Assembly (NCBI GenBank): GCA_030748485.1
Contig: JASMLW010000197.1
Coordinates: 1-41,395 of the forward strand
Direction of reading: 5' to 3'
Length of the DNA stretch: 41,395 nucleotides
Source: Pirellulaceae bacterium
Lineage (GTDB): Bacteria; Planctomycetota; Planctomycetia; Pirellulales; Pirellulaceae
The position numbers were made by a program, and so were the translations under genes. Within the stretch, counting starts at the first letter, position 1, and every line of letters begins with the position of its first letter. Under the pieces are notes generated by a model. The model saw only the letters and a program-made list of their open reading frames with translations, was not told the origin of the DNA and did not search any database. This document shows positions 39,663-41,395 of the stretch, in pieces.

Positions 39663-41395
39663 ATGCCGCGATATAGCCATCGAGTTCTATTCGGATCCGT
39701 TCTACTCGCCACATTCGGCGCCCTGACCGTCGCGTGTGGTGTTGAGGATTCGGGACTTCCCTCGATCGATTCCAGCGACCAACGGGAGCGGACGAATGAA
39801 GACCGAGCGGCAGCTCGCTCTGTGTGTGGCACTGCCACTTGTGGCGTTGAGGATTTGGGACTTCCCTCAATCGATTCCAGCGACCAACGGGAGCGGACGA
39901 ATGAAGACCGAGCGGCAGCTCGCTCTGTGTGTGGCACTGCCACTTGTGCGGCCCCGCCCGCCCATCCGATTGTCTCCGGTTTTGAACGATTCCATTCTCA
40001 AGGCGACTCTCAAGGCGACGAAGTGCGAGCTGGCGGTGACTTGCTGATTGCTGAGTTGAATTGCGCGAACTGCCATGCGGCGGCGGGTGGCGTTCCCGTC
40101 AAACAAGCTCCGCTCTTGCTCGGTGTCGCGGCTCGAATCAAGCCGTCGTACTTGCTCCGCTACCTCGCCGATCCAGCCACAGTCAAACCGGGAGCCACGA
40201 TGCCGAGCGTGTTCGCCGGCGTTCCCGCGGCTGAGCGCGACGCTCAAGTGAAAGCGCTGGTGCACTTTCTTGTTTCGGAGGGTCCTTCTCTGCCGCCGCA
40301 AGCGCTGCCACGAGTCGGGGACGGAGCCAACGGCGAGCAACTTTACCACCTGGTTGGGTGCGCCGCGTGTCACGGTTCCCGTCGCGATCCGCAGGAGACT
40401 TCGTCCGCGATCAAGCCCCTCGGTGATGTGAAGGCGAAATACACACTGCAGAGCTTGGCTGACTTGTTGCGAGACCCCCATCACATTCGACCCGGCGGGC
40501 GAATGCCGAGTCTTAACTTGTCGGCCGATGAATCTCGCCACATCGCCGCGTATCTCTTGGAGTTGCCCGAAGCGGCCACGATCAAGTTCAGCTACTACGA
40601 AGGAAACTGGTCCAAGCTACCCAACTTCGCCGAGTTGAAGCCGTTGCTGGTCGGCGGAGCCGATAAGATCCACCAGCATGTCGCCAATCGCAAGCGAGAT
40701 TATTACGGTTTGCGTTTTGAGTCGACGTTGGAAATTGCCGCGGACGGTGAATACAGTTTTCGCCTCGCCTCAGACGACGGTTCGCGGTTGACGATCGACG
40801 GGCGGGTCGTGGTCGACAACGACGGTGTGCACGGGGTCGTCGAGAAGACCGGGAAGGCGAAATTGGCGGCCGGACTGCACGCAGTGGTCGTCGATTTCTT
40901 TGAGGCCGGGGGCGGAGAAGAAGTGCGTGTCGAATACGAAGGACCGGGAGTTCCGCGACGGCCGCTTCACGATTCGCTTTCGTACGGCGATCCATCCGCC
41001 AAGCTCAAACCGATCTCCTTCGAAGTCGACCCAGCTCTGGCGGAGGAGGGGAAGAAGATCTTCGCCAAAGTCGGCTGCGCATCCTGCCACCAGCTTCGCG
41101 AGGGTGAAGATGTTCTCGACGCGACACTCAAAGCGCGACCGTTGGCTGCTTTGAATCGCGAGCGCGGCTGTCTGGCCGAACAGCCGCGGCGGCCGGCAAT
41201 CGACTATCGTCTCAATGCAACACAGCGGGCGGCTGTCAAAGCGTCACTCGAGACCGCTGGCGAGCCTCGCGAGCTGTCGAACCAGCAACGAATCGCGCAC
41301 TACCTGACGACGTTCAATTGCTACGCGTGCCATGATCGCGACAAGCGGGGCGGTGTTGAGGAAGGGCTCAACACGGTCTTTCAAACGACGACCAA
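39663..41395 (+). CDS. Multihaem cytochrome c / PA14 protein, 3' truncated, at least 577 aa
   Basis: This frame is open from ATG 39663 to the end of the window and lacks a stop. A signal peptide (RVLFGSVLLATFGALTVA) is followed by a 70-residue stretch made of two in-frame repeat A units (residues 25-94). Four CxxCH motifs follow: CANCH at 134-138, CAACH at 233-237, CASCH at 472-476 and CYACH at 553-557. A PA14-like domain occupies about 305-430 (FSYYEGNW, SFRLASDDGSRLTIDG, GLHAVVVDFFEAGGG). ATG 39663 has GGAGAA at 39648-39653, 9 bases before it. The next in-frame Met, at 180, lies past the first haem and leaves no signal, which haem c attachment needs. Related planctomycete proteins reach 1000 residues or more. 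Function unknown; probably periplasmic electron transfer or carbohydrate binding. Confidence 0.9.
   Translation, partial: MPRYSHRVLFGSVLLATFGALTVACGVEDSGLPSIDSSDQRERTNEDRAAARSVCGTATCGVEDLGLPSIDSSDQRERTNEDRAAARSVCGTATCAAPPAHPIVSGFERFHSQGDSQGDEVRAGGDLLIAELNCANCHAAAGGVPVKQAPLLLGVAARIKPSYLLRYLADPATVKPGATMPSVFAGVPAAERDAQVKALVHFLVSEGPSLPPQALPRVGDGANGEQLYHLVGCAACHGSRRDPQETSSAIKPLGDVKAKYTLQSLADLLRDPHHIRPGGRMPSLNLSADESRHIAAYLLELPEAATIKFSYYEGNWSKLPNFAELKPLLVGGADKIHQHVANRKRDYYGLRFESTLEIAADGEYSFRLASDDGSRLTIDGRVVVDNDGVHGVVEKTGKAKLAAGLHAVVVDFFEAGGGEEVRVEYEGPGVPRRPLHDSLSYGDPSAKLKPISFEVDPALAEEGKKIFAKVGCASCHQLREGEDVLDATLKARPLAALNRERGCLAEQPRRPAIDYRLNATQRAAVKASLETAGEPRELSNQQRIAHYLTTFNCYACHDRDKRGGVEEGLNTVFQTTT
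39735..39944 (+). repeat. Repeat A, two tandem 105 bp units inside a gene
   Basis: Units occupy 39735-39839 and 39840-39944 and differ at only three bases, one of which changes an amino acid (Ser to Leu). The unit is 35 codons. In the gene's frame it begins CGVEDSGLPSIDSS and ends ARSVCGTAT. A partial third start (TGTG) is at 39945. Both units are stop-free in this frame, in the next forward frame and in two reverse frames. Confidence 0.95.

Noticed and set aside
39566..39943. 125-residue open frame on the minus strand over the same tandem
   Set aside because: It consists almost entirely of repeat A in reverse and has no start signals or family resemblance.
39736..40047. 103-residue open frame on the plus strand over the repeat A tandem
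   Set aside because: It overlaps the multihaem gene in another frame, stays open only because repeat A lacks stops there, and loses all sense after the repeat.

Overview
The window reads as chromosomal DNA of a planctomycete, most likely of the Pirellulales type. It is GC-rich. It carries the lineage's signature exported families: a DUF1549/DUF1553 planctomycete-cytochrome protein next to a DUF1501 protein, a two-domain DUF1080 protein, FG-GAP and PQQ-propeller proteins, several Tat-signalled enzymes and large haem c proteins. I see no rRNA, tRNA, CRISPR array, transposase, integrase or phage gene.

Layout. 1-400: non-coding, with three small hairpins and a 124 bp palindromic element. 400-762: TerB-like protein. 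771-4490 (minus): aldo/keto reductase, class III aminotransferase and an exported SGNH esterase. 4788-6964: DUF2007 membrane protein translationally coupled to an FG-GAP haem lipoprotein. 6965-7498: mosaic of dispersed repeats. 7499-8968: PQQ propeller with an EF-hand insert. 8986-9354 (minus): PilZ protein. 9707-12924: signalling cluster (REC-kinase-REC hybrid, single-domain receiver, sigma-54 activator). 13006-17362: two divergent two-domain acetylxylan-esterase-like hydrolases. 17363-17760: a second repeat array. 17761-26811: a likely operon of planctomycete cytochrome protein, DUF1501, ceramidase-like enzyme, a third esterase and a class IV aminotransferase. 26821-26956: second copy of the palindromic element, between convergent genes. 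27013-37871 (minus): SGNH/TPR protein, HrpA helicase, metallo-beta-lactamase-fold hydrolase, a Tat protein of unknown function, a hydroxypyruvate-isomerase-like protein and the DUF1080 protein with a clear intrinsic terminator. 38189-39529: Tat-exported beta-helix protein. 39663 to the window end: a truncated multihaem PA14 protein.

Most of the genes encode exported proteins suited to breaking down complex carbohydrate, esters or lipids, with associated haem proteins. The signalling cluster is cytosolic and has no visible sensor domain.

The most unusual signal is a 105 bp repeat (repeat A). It is a multiple of three bases long and stop-free in four of six frames. Two tandem units lie in frame inside the multihaem gene at 39735-39944, just after its signal peptide. 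A reverse-oriented unit of exactly 105 bp sits at 6973-7077. A 35 bp piece of the same repeat, read in a different frame, forms most of the hydrophobic signal peptide of the esterase at 23901. A dispersed repeat therefore appears to have been recruited as protein sequence twice, in two frames. This resembles the in-frame palindromic elements of Rickettsia, but the sequence is unrelated as far as I can tell.
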